Assembly: GCA_016208975.1 (NCBI GenBank)
Contig: JACQXA010000004.1
Span: 617,015 to 681,014 of the forward strand
Length of the DNA stretch: 64,000 nt
Source: Nitrospinota bacterium
Lineage (GTDB): Bacteria; Nitrospinota_A; UBA7883; JACRLM01
Direction: 5' to 3'
Made by a program: the position numbers and the translations under genes. Under the pieces are notes generated by a model that had not been told where the DNA came from, did no database searches, and saw nothing but the letters and a program-made list of their open reading frames with translations. Of this stretch, positions 34,646 through 43,145 are shown piece after piece (the first letter of the stretch is position 1; every line of letters starts with the position of its first letter).

Positions 34646-36162
34646 GCCATTTTTCATTCGCCGTCCCCACGGAAAACGGAGCCCTGTTCGCCCTGCCTCC
34701 GCAAAAAGAATACGGCAGACTGCTTCAGGAAAACGTGTCGGCGCCCATGGACGCTCCGGTGGAGGGCGAAAAACTATCAAAGCTGGCTGAAGAAGCCCGG
34801 CGGGAAACGCTAAAATTGGCCGTGGATTATACCCGCAGACTTGGCGTGGAGACGCCTGGACCGGGCGGAAGCGTAAAAATAATTGCGTCAGGACATCAGC
34901 CCGGCTTTTATCATCCCGGCGTGGCGGTGAAAGGTTTTGCGCTGTCAAGGATGGCAAGAGAGACCGGCTCCGCCGCCCTTTTCGTTTCGGTGGATTCCGA
35001 CGAGTTCGATAACGGCGAGGCGCTTTTCCCCTTGGTGGACAACGGGCTGGTGGCAAAAAAAACCGTGGCGCTATACCCGGCCGGAGGAGCCAACCTTTTC
35101 GAAACCGTTCCCCATCAGCCATGGCTCCGGTTCATGGAAAAACTTTTAGAGTCCGGGAAATCACTAGACCACCCGCTTCTTGGAAGCCACAAGGAAGCTA
35201 TGGGGAGTTTTTTGAGCCGCGTCAGCGGCGGGACTCCATGCGACGGGTTTGATTACACCTCCAGGGCCATATTGCTACGGCGCGCGTGGCAGAGGCCCGC
35301 CGGTTGCGATTGTCTGGAGATACCCGTTTCATTAATGGTACAAACCCGGGCTTTCCGGGTGTTCGCCAGCGACATGCTCCGCAGAGCCGCGGAGCTGGCC
35401 GCTATTTATAACGATGAATTGGCCCGGTACCGTAAAGAACGAAAACTCCGATACCCCGCAAATCCGTTTCCGGACTTGACGGCCCGGGGGGATAGTGTGG
35501 AAACCCCATTCTGGCTTGTGAACGGGAAAAAACGGGAAAGGCTTTTCGTTTCATCGCGCCCGGGGGGGATATTTATTTCCGGTGAAACCCCGGGTGAAAT
35601 CCCGTTGGAGCGCCTGTTTGAAGGAACACTGGCCATCAGGCCCAAAGCCATGATCCTTTCAATGTACATGCGCCTTTTCGTGTGCGGTTTTTTCATCCAC
35701 GGCGTGGGGGGCGCAAAATACGATTTGATAACCGACGCCATAATCAGGAGGTTTTATCCCGGCGTAATACCACCGGCTTATGGCTGTCTTTCAGCCACCA
35801 TGGCGTTGGATGCGCAAGTGGAAGACCCAGCCCCGCGAATCGCGCAGATAACCTTTACCATGAGGGACATGGAACAGCATCCCGAAAAATATGGGGCCGG
35901 GCAAGCGGCGAAAGCAATGGCGAAAGAGAAGGCCCGCCTTGTGGGGGCCATCCTGAAAACCGGCGCTGACAAAAAAACCTTGGGGCTGAAAATAAAAGAG
36001 CTGAATGCCAGCATGACGGCGGCTTTGGCGCAGGAGAGGGGAAGCCTGACCAATCAACTGGCCGCCCTGGCGTCGTTGGTGGATCAAATAGAGGCGGTGG
36101 CTGAACGCCGGTACCCTTATTTCCTTTTCCAGCCCCAGCGCGTAGCTACGCTTGTTAAATAA
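34642..36162 (+). CDS. BshC-like protein (putative cysteine-adding enzyme)
   Basis: A 506-aa soluble protein starting at TTG 34642 inside the stop of the deacetylase gene (TTGA). The N-terminal half carries IIASGHQPGFYHPGVAVKG and LFVSVDSDEFDNGEALFP, which parallel the TGQQ..L..GPLYT and FW.A.EDHDF.E landmarks of BshC. The C-terminal part has a helical coiled-coil region (about 420-490, rich in Ala/Lys/Glu), also a BshC trait. The similarity is distant, so it may be a divergent BshC or a new enzyme joining an amino acid to a deacetylated sugar conjugate. The strict overlap with a BshB1-like gene favours this. Confidence 0.55.
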   Translation: MSHFSFAVPTENGALFALPPQKEYGRLLQENVSAPMDAPVEGEKLSKLAEEARRETLKLAVDYTRRLGVETPGPGGSVKIIASGHQPGFYHPGVAVKGFALSRMARETGSAALFVSVDSDEFDNGEALFPLVDNGLVAKKTVALYPAGGANLFETVPHQPWLRFMEKLLESGKSLDHPLLGSHKEAMGSFLSRVSGGTPCDGFDYTSRAILLRRAWQRPAGCDCLEIPVSLMVQTRAFRVFASDMLRRAAELAAIYNDELARYRKERKLRYPANPFPDLTARGDSVETPFWLVNGKKRERLFVSSRPGGIFISGETPGEIPLERLFEGTLAIRPKAMILSMYMRLFVCGFFIHGVGGAKYDLITDAIIRRFYPGVIPPAYGCLSATMALDAQVEDPAPRIAQITFTMRDMEQHPEKYGAGQAAKAMAKEKARLVGAILKTGADKKTLGLKIKELNASMTAALAQERGSLTNQLAALASLVDQIEAVAERRYPYFLFQPQRVATLVK

Positions 36163-36790
36163 GGGTGGCGGGGTTTATGTACTCCCCGCAGTCCGGGCAA
36201 TAGATATTTCCGGGCCGCTTCTGGCTTTCCACGCAGTCCATATGGATCTCCCCTGTATCGGAGATGTGCATCCCGGAAAACATGAACACCTCCCCGGCGA
36301 TGGTGAAGGGGGATGATTTCTCGGAGGTTATCACGAACGGCGTTAATTCCTTGGTGAACTGTTCGAACGACTCGAAGGCGTAAACCTCCACACCGTCCTT
36401 TTCTTCCGGATGGCTGGAGCCCATCTCCGGTTGCAGTTCAATTATTTTCGCGATGTGCGTTTTTATGGGATCCTCCAACGGATCAAACTCTATCCCTATC
36501 GTTTTCCCGCCGGAGCCCGGCAGAACGTGGGCTATTTGGCCTGAAACGGTAAAATTGTCCATCACATAACTGATTACCTGCATTTGGGCCGCCAGACCGT
36601 TCAGGTTTAGCCCCCGCTCCATGACTATGGCGAACCGCTCCGACGAATCTGCGCTCAATGAGATCCCAGCGCCGGACATGGAAAGGTTTCGCACCTCGCC
36701 AGAAAATGGAAACACCCTGCCGCCATCCAGGAAAACGAACCCCCTGGCCTGGATTATCATGTTGGCCCTGGCGTGGCGCCTGCGTTCCAT
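36155..36790 (-). CDS. PilZ-domain protein with C-terminal Cys pair
   Basis: A 211-aa protein. The N-terminal half is a PilZ domain: MERRRHARA with the RxxxR c-di-GMP motif and the NLSMSGAGISL signature (D/NxSxxG). The C-terminal half ends YCPDCGEYINP, a CxxC pair that could bind zinc but is alone. Likely a c-di-GMP effector. Its stop overlaps the convergent BshC-like gene by 8 nt. It is divergent from the receiver gene. Confidence 0.8.
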   Translation of the reverse strand: MERRRHARANMIIQARGFVFLDGGRVFPFSGEVRNLSMSGAGISLSADSSERFAIVMERGLNLNGLAAQMQVISYVMDNFTVSGQIAHVLPGSGGKTIGIEFDPLEDPIKTHIAKIIELQPEMGSSHPEEKDGVEVYAFESFEQFTKELTPFVITSEKSSPFTIAGEVFMFSGMHISDTGEIHMDCVESQKRPGNIYCPDCGEYINPATLI

Positions 36791-36834
36791 CGGGTTAAAA
36801 TTCCGCCTGTTTTGTCAAATACATCGCTAATAAG

Positions 36835-36862
36835 TTAACATGGTGTTAAAATACAGTAAAAT
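36835..36862 (+). promoter_or_regulatory. promoter of the receiver-HisKA gene
   Basis: TTAACA (36835-36840), a 16-nt spacer and TAAAAT (36857-36862). Start near 36869, about 20 nt before the ATG. Confidence 0.45.
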
Positions 36863-36889
36863 TTGGCGTAAATGTCTTAAAACGGCGTG

Positions 36890-37549
36890 ATGAGCAAAAT
36901 CCTCGTAGTCGATGACGACCCGAACATAGCGCTTCTTGTGCAGATGACCCTGTCCAAAAGGCCGGACTTCCATGTGAGGGTGGCCAACAACGGCCGGGAG
37001 GCGCTGGAAATAGTAACCGACTACTCGCCGGACCTTATTCTGCTGGATATCATGATGCCCGACATAGACGGGTTCGAGGTTTGCCGGAGGATAAAGGAAA
37101 ACGACGCCACCAAGTTCATCCCCATCATAATGATCTCCGCCAAGAGCGAGATCGGCGACAAGCTCCACGGGATGGACATAGGGGCCAACGATTACATCAC
37201 CAAACCGTTCAATCCCGAAGAGCTACTGGCGCGGGTGGCGGCTCATTTGCGGATAAAATCGCTGGAAGACGAGCTTGCGGCCAAGAAGGAACTGGAGGCG
37301 GCGCTGAAAATGTCCATCACCCTCCAGCATGAAATAAACAACCCTCTCACCGGCATCATAGGAAACGTGGAGCTATTGCGCGACTGGCGCAAGCTGAAAC
37401 CCAACGAGCTGGACGAGGCGCTGGACGATGTGCTGAGCCTTTCCATGCGGGTGAAAGAAATTGTCCACCAGCTCTCGCGGCTGTCGAAAGTGGTGCCCAC
37501 CACCTACGTGCGCGGGAGCGAAATGATAGACATAGAGAAATCGGCATAG
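36890..37549 (+). CDS. receiver - HisKA protein without an ATPase domain
   Basis: A 219-aa protein. Residues 1-120 are a canonical receiver: VVDDDPN acidic pocket, phospho-acceptor D53 in LILLDIMMPD, and K105 in ITKPF. A helix links to a dimerisation-phosphotransfer region with H147 in LQHEINNPLTGIIGN, a standard H box. The protein stops about 70 residues later with no HATPase_c, so it cannot autophosphorylate alone. It may act as a phosphotransfer relay with a separate kinase. GTG 36887 is an alternative start. Confidence 0.82.
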   Translation: MSKILVVDDDPNIALLVQMTLSKRPDFHVRVANNGREALEIVTDYSPDLILLDIMMPDIDGFEVCRRIKENDATKFIPIIMISAKSEIGDKLHGMDIGANDYITKPFNPEELLARVAAHLRIKSLEDELAAKKELEAALKMSITLQHEINNPLTGIIGNVELLRDWRKLKPNELDEALDDVLSLSMRVKEIVHQLSRLSKVVPTTYVRGSEMIDIEKSA

Positions 37550-37580
37550 AAGGGCTGATAAACAAGCCGGAGACTTTATC

Positions 37581-38495
37581 GTGCCCTATCTTGATCCGCC
37601 GCACAGCCTTACCACAAGCCCCGCCTCAAAGTGGCGTGCGTCCGGCGCCATGACGCTTGTCGTTGTTGCCATATGCGTGCTAGTGGGAATCGGCCTGCTG
37701 GGCCGGATTTTGACCCGCCCTGCGTTGCATGTACGCGGCGACATGGATTATATCGCCCTTGCCATAGGGGGCATATGCCTGATCACCGGCTTGTTACAAG
37801 GATCTGTCTGGCTCTATCACTGGGCCGTTGCCCGGTCCATCCGTCATGCTCCAGCCGCATGGATGAGGGATTATCATTGGCCCCGCGCCGGAATAAACGA
37901 TGGGGCGGCCCTGGCATTGCTCAAGAATTGCGCTGGGATGCTGGTTAACGGTATCTGGCTTGCGCCGTTTCATTGGTTGGCTTACAACACTCCCGAGGCG
38001 AGGCTCGCTTTTTTGCCCTTGGGGATTCTTGATATTATCTGGCTGGTACTGCTCTTTTTTGTCTTGCGCCAAGCCTCGCGGTTTTTCCGGTTTGGCGCAG
38101 GCAGGCTGATATATGGAGCGGTTCCTTACTTGTTGGGTGAACGTTTGGAAGCGGTCTTTGTCGGGAGCCAGGTTCTGGCGGGGACCAAGGCGGAGGCCGA
38201 ATTGCGGCAGGTCAGGGAAAAATGGGAGACACGGCGATCCTTTAACAGGAACGAAACCATGCTCTATACCACCAAGCATTACTCGGATACCCGGCCGCTC
38301 ACCATTTCACCCTCCGGCCGGGCCACGTTGGCGTTTGATCTTCCGCCGGAAGGACCCTCCACATACCTTGGCGGAGCCCCCCAGGATATCCTTTACTGGG
38401 AGGTCGTTGTCCGCGTGAACCGCCCCGGGCTGGATTATGAAGGGATATTCCTGGTTCCCGTATATGGCGCGGCGGATGGGCCGCTAGCGGCGTAA
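37581..38495 (+). CDS. membrane protein of unknown function
   Basis: A 304-aa protein starting at GTG 37581, 31 nt after the receiver-HisKA gene. Four hydrophobic segments are visible: AMTLVVVAICVLVGIGLLG, IALAIGGICLITGLLQGSVW, LVNGIWLAPFHWLAY and LGILDIIWLVLLFFVL. A soluble C-terminal domain of about 130 aa follows, with LTISPSGRATLAFDLPPEGPS. I do not recognise a family. The neighbour suggests a link to signalling, but this is only position. Confidence 0.6.
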   Translation: MPYLDPPHSLTTSPASKWRASGAMTLVVVAICVLVGIGLLGRILTRPALHVRGDMDYIALAIGGICLITGLLQGSVWLYHWAVARSIRHAPAAWMRDYHWPRAGINDGAALALLKNCAGMLVNGIWLAPFHWLAYNTPEARLAFLPLGILDIIWLVLLFFVLRQASRFFRFGAGRLIYGAVPYLLGERLEAVFVGSQVLAGTKAEAELRQVREKWETRRSFNRNETMLYTTKHYSDTRPLTISPSGRATLAFDLPPEGPSTYLGGAPQDILYWEVVVRVNRPGLDYEGIFLVPVYGAADGPLAA

Positions 38496-38553
38496 GACAG
38501 CGCAGTTATAACTGTCCGTAAGCGATTGAAATAATCCCGGGCGAAAGCGCCTT

Positions 38554-39489
38554 TTATAAACCCGTTTCCGCGAGCTTTTCCGCCAGTTTCTTTTGTTCCT
38601 CGGTGGGATGGGCGGGGGCGTAAACTTTCAGCTTCACGTACAGGTCGCCATGCCCCCCTTTCATTTTGGACGCGCCCTGCCCTTTTATCCGGATAAGCTT
38701 TTCAGGATCGGCCCCCGCGGTAATTTTTAAATGCCGCTCGCCGGACAATGTGGGCGCGGCCACCGTACCCCCTAACACCAGCGTGGAGTAGCGCACCGGG
38801 GCGTCCACATACAGGTCAGCGCCCTCCCGTTTGAAAACCGGGTCTTCGGCCACGTTAACCACAATGTAAACGTCTCCCGGCTGGCCGCCGCGCGTAGCCT
38901 TGCCCCCTTTGCCCCTGGCGCGGAGCTTGGCCCCGGTCTCTACCCCGGCGGGGATTTTTATCGCCACCGAAAGGACCCCTTCCGGCGTTTGGAGGGTAAT
39001 TTTACGTTCACACCCGGAAATTGCCTCATGCAAGGTGATGGTTATGGACGTTTCGTAATCCTGCCCGCGCGAGGATCCGCCGCCAAACTGGTCGAACCCG
39101 AATCCGCCCCCCCTGCCGCCGCCGGAAGTGTAAGTTTCGAACCGGGTCCCTCCGCCGCCGGGTCCTCCGAAAATAAAGCTGAACATATCACCGCCCATTC
39201 CCATTTCCCGCAGGATGTCCTGGATGGAGCCGCCGCTGAAAATGTCTTCCCGGCTGAAGGTCTGGCGGAACCTGTCATGCCCGAACCGGTCATACTGGGC
39301 GCGTTTATCCTTGTCGGAAAGCACGGCATAGGCTTCGCTGATTTCCTTGAATTTAGCCTCGGCCTGATCCTTATTATCCAGGTTCTTGTCTGGATGCCAT
39401 CGTTTTGCCAGCTTCCGGTAGGCTTTCTTGAGTTCCTCATCCGACACCCCCCTGGGAACGCCTAGTATCTCGTAATAGTCCTTTGCCAT
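38554..39489 (-). CDS. cbpA: CbpA-type DnaJ co-chaperone
   Basis: A 311-aa J-domain protein. The J domain has [10 protein letters not shown] and the HPD tripeptide (KRWHPDKN). A Gly/Phe-rich linker ([26 protein letters not shown]) precedes the two C-terminal substrate-binding barrels. The Cys-rich zinc finger of DnaJ is absent, so it is CbpA-like. It stimulates DnaK ATPase. A weak hairpin GGCGAAAGCGCC with TTTT lies just past its stop on the plus strand. Confidence 0.88.
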   Translation of the reverse strand: MAKDYYEILGVPRGVSDEELKKAYRKLAKRWHPDKNLDNKDQAEAKFKEISEAYAVLSDKDKRAQYDRFGHDRFRQTFSREDIFSGGSIQDILREMGMGGDMFSFIFGGPGGGGTRFETYTSGGGRGGGFGFDQFGGGSSRGQDYETSITITLHEAISGCERKITLQTPEGVLSVAIKIPAGVETGAKLRARGKGGKATRGGQPGDVYIVVNVAEDPVFKREGADLYVDAPVRYSTLVLGGTVAAPTLSGERHLKITAGADPEKLIRIKGQGASKMKGGHGDLYVKLKVYAPAHPTEEQKKLAEKLAETGL

Positions 39490-39589
39490 ACCTTCATTTC
39501 GTTAAAGGGTCACCTGGCGAAAACCGCCTTTCAAACGTTGTCATCAAACCCCTAAGGCCCAAGTCAAGGCATGCCCCGCCCCATCGGCA

Positions 39590-40633
39590 CTACGGAATAT
39601 ACACGGCCACCTTGGTGTCGCCAACCATAATGTTGTCGTTGTTCTTGAGCAGGGCTGGATCGTGGGGGTTCAAAGGTTTGCCATTTAATGACGAGCCGTT
39701 GGTGCTACCCATGTCCACGTAGAACCAGCTTTCGGTCACGTTGTCGTAAACTATTTTCGCGTGACGGCGGGACACCTGGGTGTCGTAAAGGCAAATGTCG
39801 TTTTCCGGGTTCCGCACGTTGCCAATGTTCAGGTCCCGGTTCTTTTTCAGCGGATACCTTTCCCACGAGTCCCCCTTTTGCACTCTTAAGGCCGGCTCAA
39901 GCAACCGTTGCGGATCGGAACCCACCATTTCCTCGGGGATGGACATGGTTTTGTCGCCGTCAAAATCTTTCGCCCCGTTTTGAGGGGGCGTGGAAGGCAC
40001 GGGAGTAGGCGGCGTTTTTAACGCGGGCTCAGATGCCCTTTCAGGCGCCTTCTTAGCCTCGGGCTGGCCGAACTTCACTTCATCATGGCCGAATTCCTTT
40101 TCCACAAGGGCCTCCGCGGACAGTTTCTGGGTTCTTACTATCTTTTCCTTGCCGGACTTTTCCCCGGCCACCCTCAGCTCGTCCCCTCCCTGCCTGTTGA
40201 CTACCCTGCGCAGGAACGCCAGCCCGTCCTGTATCCAGCTTTCATTGGCCGACTCGGAGGAAAGCGCCCGGCACATCTCGTCCCGCTGGGCCACGTAACT
40301 GGCGTTGTCGTACTCGCCGGACTGGCTCCGCATCCGGTTAATCATTATTTCCTTTTTCAGCGACCGCACATTCTCGGAAACCTCCCGGAGGCTGGACTTA
40401 AGGTCTTCTATAAGCTCCTCAGCCTCCTTGGCCGACGGGCTTATGCTCCGCTCCATTTCGTCCACTGTCCTCGCCACTTCGTCCATTTGCGCCCTGTACC
40501 GGGCTTCCAGTTCCGCATACAGGTTCTTTTTCCTCTCCACGGCCAGTGTAAGGGAATAAAGCTTCTTCTGTTTTTCTTTCAGGGAGCGATAGTCCTGGTT
40601 GTTGAACAGCTCGTCGAATTTTGAAATTCCCAT
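39590..40633 (-). CDS. coiled-coil protein with C-terminal FHA domain
   Basis: A 347-aa protein. Residues about 15-110 form a long coiled coil (LKEKQKKLYSLTLAVERKKN and on). A Pro/Lys-rich linker follows, then an FHA domain at about 245-347 with LNIGNVRNPENDICLYD, SRRHAKIVYD and DMGSTNGSSLNGKPL. FHA domains bind phospho-threonine. It is 12 nt downstream of another FHA gene; a Ser/Thr kinase gene is at 50 kb. Confidence 0.82.
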   Translation of the reverse strand: MGISKFDELFNNQDYRSLKEKQKKLYSLTLAVERKKNLYAELEARYRAQMDEVARTVDEMERSISPSAKEAEELIEDLKSSLREVSENVRSLKKEIMINRMRSQSGEYDNASYVAQRDEMCRALSSESANESWIQDGLAFLRRVVNRQGGDELRVAGEKSGKEKIVRTQKLSAEALVEKEFGHDEVKFGQPEAKKAPERASEPALKTPPTPVPSTPPQNGAKDFDGDKTMSIPEEMVGSDPQRLLEPALRVQKGDSWERYPLKKNRDLNIGNVRNPENDICLYDTQVSRRHAKIVYDNVTESWFYVDMGSTNGSSLNGKPLNPHDPALLKNNDNIMVGDTKVAVYIP

Positions 40634-40645
40634 TTTCGTTTCCGA

Positions 40646-41410
40646 TCAAAAATAGAAAATAACCGCCATAACGATGGCCAGCGCCGCCAAAACCGCCATA
40701 ATCGCAAACTTCCCCTTTTTCCTGGCCACCTGTTGACGGATGGATGAGGAACTTATGCCCATATCCATCATTGTCATATCCGCATCCTTGAACGAGGCGG
40801 GGGCAGGTGGTTTAACCGTCTGGCTTTTCCTCCCGGCGGCGGCGGAAACCGGCGTGGCGTTCTGTTTGAGTTTGGATATAAGCGCCACGCGCCAAAGCTC
40901 GTTGCGGTCCATAACCCTGTCCAGCGCCTCGTCCAGCGCCTGGTTCAAGGCGGCCCCTCCTAACCCGAGCCCGGCCACGCGGCCCAGCACGTCCTCCTCC
41001 CTCACTTTGCGCAGGTCGCCCCGCTCAAGGAAAAGTTTTAAGGCCGGAAGGTCTGTAACTTCCGGGAGAGTCAACGGGCTCGTGATGGAGGATGTGTATT
41101 TCACGTCGAACCTCAGCACGCCCATCTTAACCACATCACCTTCACGCAATGTGACGGGGGTTGTGATGCGGGAGTCGTTCACATACACCCCATTGCTGGA
41201 GCGTTTGCCGTCCACCCCGTCCTCAATGAGCGTCCGCCCGTTATCCACCAGCACACGGGCGTGTTTTTTCGATATGGATGTGTCTGGAAGGCAGATTTCG
41301 CAAGCGGGGTCTCGCCCTATCAACAAACCGTTCTTGTTGAGGGGATACACCTTCTCCTCCCCCTTTTGGCCGCTCACGTAAAGGCATAGCGACGCGTCAT
41401 GTTCGCTCAT
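40646..41410 (-). CDS. FHA-domain protein with C-terminal membrane anchor
   Basis: A 254-aa protein. The FHA domain (about 10-105) has GLLIGRDPACEICLPD, SISKKHARVLVDNG and RSSNGVYVND. A helical region follows, then a single C-terminal hydrophobic helix (FAIMAVLAALAIVMAVIFYF) preceded by RKKGK, typical of a tail-anchored cytoplasmic domain. ATG 41410 is preferred over the longer frame. Directly upstream of the second FHA gene; together they look like phospho-Thr adaptors. Confidence 0.8.
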   Translation of the reverse strand: MSEHDASLCLYVSGQKGEEKVYPLNKNGLLIGRDPACEICLPDTSISKKHARVLVDNGRTLIEDGVDGKRSSNGVYVNDSRITTPVTLREGDVVKMGVLRFDVKYTSSITSPLTLPEVTDLPALKLFLERGDLRKVREEDVLGRVAGLGLGGAALNQALDEALDRVMDRNELWRVALISKLKQNATPVSAAAGRKSQTVKPPAPASFKDADMTMMDMGISSSSIRQQVARKKGKFAIMAVLAALAIVMAVIFYF

Positions 41411-41474
41411 CCAACCACCTGCCAGTTTGACCAAAACATAGGGTGGATTTTAGCACACGCGGGGCATTGGCGGC

Positions 41475-42143
41475 TCACCGGAAGCGTTTAACCCCCAGCC
41501 TGGGGCATTCACCGGCAAGTGGGCATTTTGAGCACCAGGGGGATACTGGCGCACAAAGGTTCTGCCCAAAAGTCACCAGCAGGTCGTTGAACTCTATCCA
41601 GTAGCGTTTGGGAAGTTTCTCCCGCAAGGCGAACTCGGTTTCCTCCGGGGTTTTTGTTTTAACGTAGCCCCAAATGTTGCTGATGCGGTGCACATGGGTA
41701 TCCACGCAAATTCCCGGTTTGCCATAACCCAATGTGACCACCAGGTTGGCGGTTTTGCGCCCCACCCCTTTCAGCTTTAACAGCTCGTCAATTTCGTCCG
41801 GTGTTTTCCCGCCGTATTGCTCCACGATAACCCTGCTGGCCTCAATCACCGCGACAGCTTTGTTCCGGTAAAACCCCACGGGATATATGAGTTTTTCAAC
41901 CCGCGCAGGGGCGAGTTCCATAAGTTTTTCCGGCGTGTCCGCCACGGCGAAAAGCCGCGCCGACGCCTGGGCGGTCTGTGTGTCTTTTGTGCGGAGCGAC
42001 AGGATACAGCTTATCAGCACATGGAACGCCGGGCGCGCGCTTCCCCGCGAATAGGTGGTGACCACCGGGGTTTTCCATTGTTTTACGATGCGGCGAAGGG
42101 TTTTTACCGCCGCGCCGATGTCAATTTCCGCGCCGGGCGGCAT
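41475..42143 (-). CDS. nth: endonuclease III
   Basis: A 222-aa DNA glycosylase/AP lyase. The helix-hairpin-helix LLKLKGVGRKTANLV supplies the catalytic Lys, VDTHVHRISN the catalytic Asp, and the C-terminal [4Fe-4S] site is CAPVSPWCSKC...C with Cys-x6-Cys-x2-Cys-x5-Cys. Removes oxidised pyrimidines. Starts within the SprT-like gene (23-nt overlap). Confidence 0.93.
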   Translation of the reverse strand: MPPGAEIDIGAAVKTLRRIVKQWKTPVVTTYSRGSARPAFHVLISCILSLRTKDTQTAQASARLFAVADTPEKLMELAPARVEKLIYPVGFYRNKAVAVIEASRVIVEQYGGKTPDEIDELLKLKGVGRKTANLVVTLGYGKPGICVDTHVHRISNIWGYVKTKTPEETEFALREKLPKRYWIEFNDLLVTFGQNLCAPVSPWCSKCPLAGECPRLGVKRFR

Positions 42144-42858
42144 CTTGCCTTTTTATCAGTTTGCGCCGGACCTTGAAAATGAGAGATATGTTTTTCTTCT
42201 CCCATTCCCTTGCCACGGGATGGTTTTCGTCCAGCCGCTCCATTCTTCGGAACTCCGCCCCATGGGGCCGCCGTCTGCCCTCTTCGTCCCGCGCCACACC
42301 AAGCTTTTTATGAAGCAGTTCGTGATAAATGACGTGCTCCACGAAAAACCTGGGCGCGTCCGTATTGTCCAGCGCGGGATGTATCCTTATGAGGTCCAAA
42401 TCCTTGTCGTAAGACCCCAACATGATGGAACCACCACGCCTGCGGGTCTTCCGGGATGGTATGTCCCCCCAGGCGATTTTGCATGAAAGTTCGCCGTTAA
42501 AAAGTCTCCGGTTTACGCTCTCGGCCAGGTCTTTTAGATCGTAAACCTCACCGGCGGTCCTTAATCCCTTTAGCGCCTTTTTCCGCGCCTCCTGCGGAAG
42601 CGATTGGGTGTCTATGAATTTTCTAACGGTCAGCGGCAGTTTTTTCGTCTCACCACGCAAAAACTGGGCCAGGCTGTGGATGGTAGTCTGGTCGGCCATG
42701 GAAAAAAGGCGGGAAATCCGCGCGTGAACGCCGGATTTCCCCCGGACAATAGATAGGAATGTGCGCCGGTTGTCAGTGAGCGTCACCTGTGCGGATGGGC
42801 CCAAGGCTTCTTTCAGCGTGTTGACCAGCGCGTGCTCGAAAAGATTGTTCACTTCCAA
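42121..42858 (-). CDS. SprT-like zinc metallopeptidase
   Basis: A 245-aa protein whose C-terminal half has the zincin motif VIYHELLHKKLG (HExxH) and a later His in RRPHGAEFRRMERL as third ligand. The N-terminal half is helical and not recognised. SprT-like proteases include the DNA-protein crosslink protease Spartan; the overlap with nth supports a DNA-repair role, as inference. No signal peptide. Confidence 0.75.
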   Translation of the reverse strand: MEVNNLFEHALVNTLKEALGPSAQVTLTDNRRTFLSIVRGKSGVHARISRLFSMADQTTIHSLAQFLRGETKKLPLTVRKFIDTQSLPQEARKKALKGLRTAGEVYDLKDLAESVNRRLFNGELSCKIAWGDIPSRKTRRRGGSIMLGSYDKDLDLIRIHPALDNTDAPRFFVEHVIYHELLHKKLGVARDEEGRRRPHGAEFRRMERLDENHPVAREWEKKNISLIFKVRRKLIKRQDAARRGN

Positions 42859-42984
42859 AACAATGGAGATGTGGCGTTATTCACTTGATCCGCGCCGGTA
42901 AAACGCCAGCGCCAGCCGATGATACACCAACCGGGCTATGGGCGCCATATTATGACCCGTTAAAACCTTTATCCTGCCTCTTCC

Positions 42985-43003
42985 CCGTGGTTGCTCACCA
43001 CGG
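42985..43003. other. hairpin in the 287-nt sprT-uvrA gap
   Basis: Seven-bp perfect stem CCGTGGT / ACCACGG with a 5-nt loop. On the plus strand it is followed by TACTCTTTTTGCTTTTT, terminator-like, though no plus-strand gene ends here. Between 42859 and 43145 I see no supportable gene; an open minus frame (42877-43104) lacks a ribosome site and domain. Confidence 0.4.
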
Positions 43004-43145
43004 TACTCTTTTTGCTTTTTGAAAAAGCGGGGCCGGGCGACCCGGTGAAGCAGGAAAATATCACCATGAGCGAAGCCGAAGGGCGCCAACAACATGTGCG
43101 TCATGGTTTGGCCGGGCCCACCATGGCATCGTTTTTGCCCATTAT

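Noticed and set aside
34004..35122. 372-codon minus-strand open frame across the deacetylase and BshC-like genes
   Set aside because: Antisense shadow over two well-supported genes; composition is Arg/Pro-rich and there is no ribosome site.
42877..43104. 75-codon minus-strand open frame between sprT-like gene and uvrA
   Set aside because: No ribosome site, no domain, and the frame runs through a perfect hairpin.
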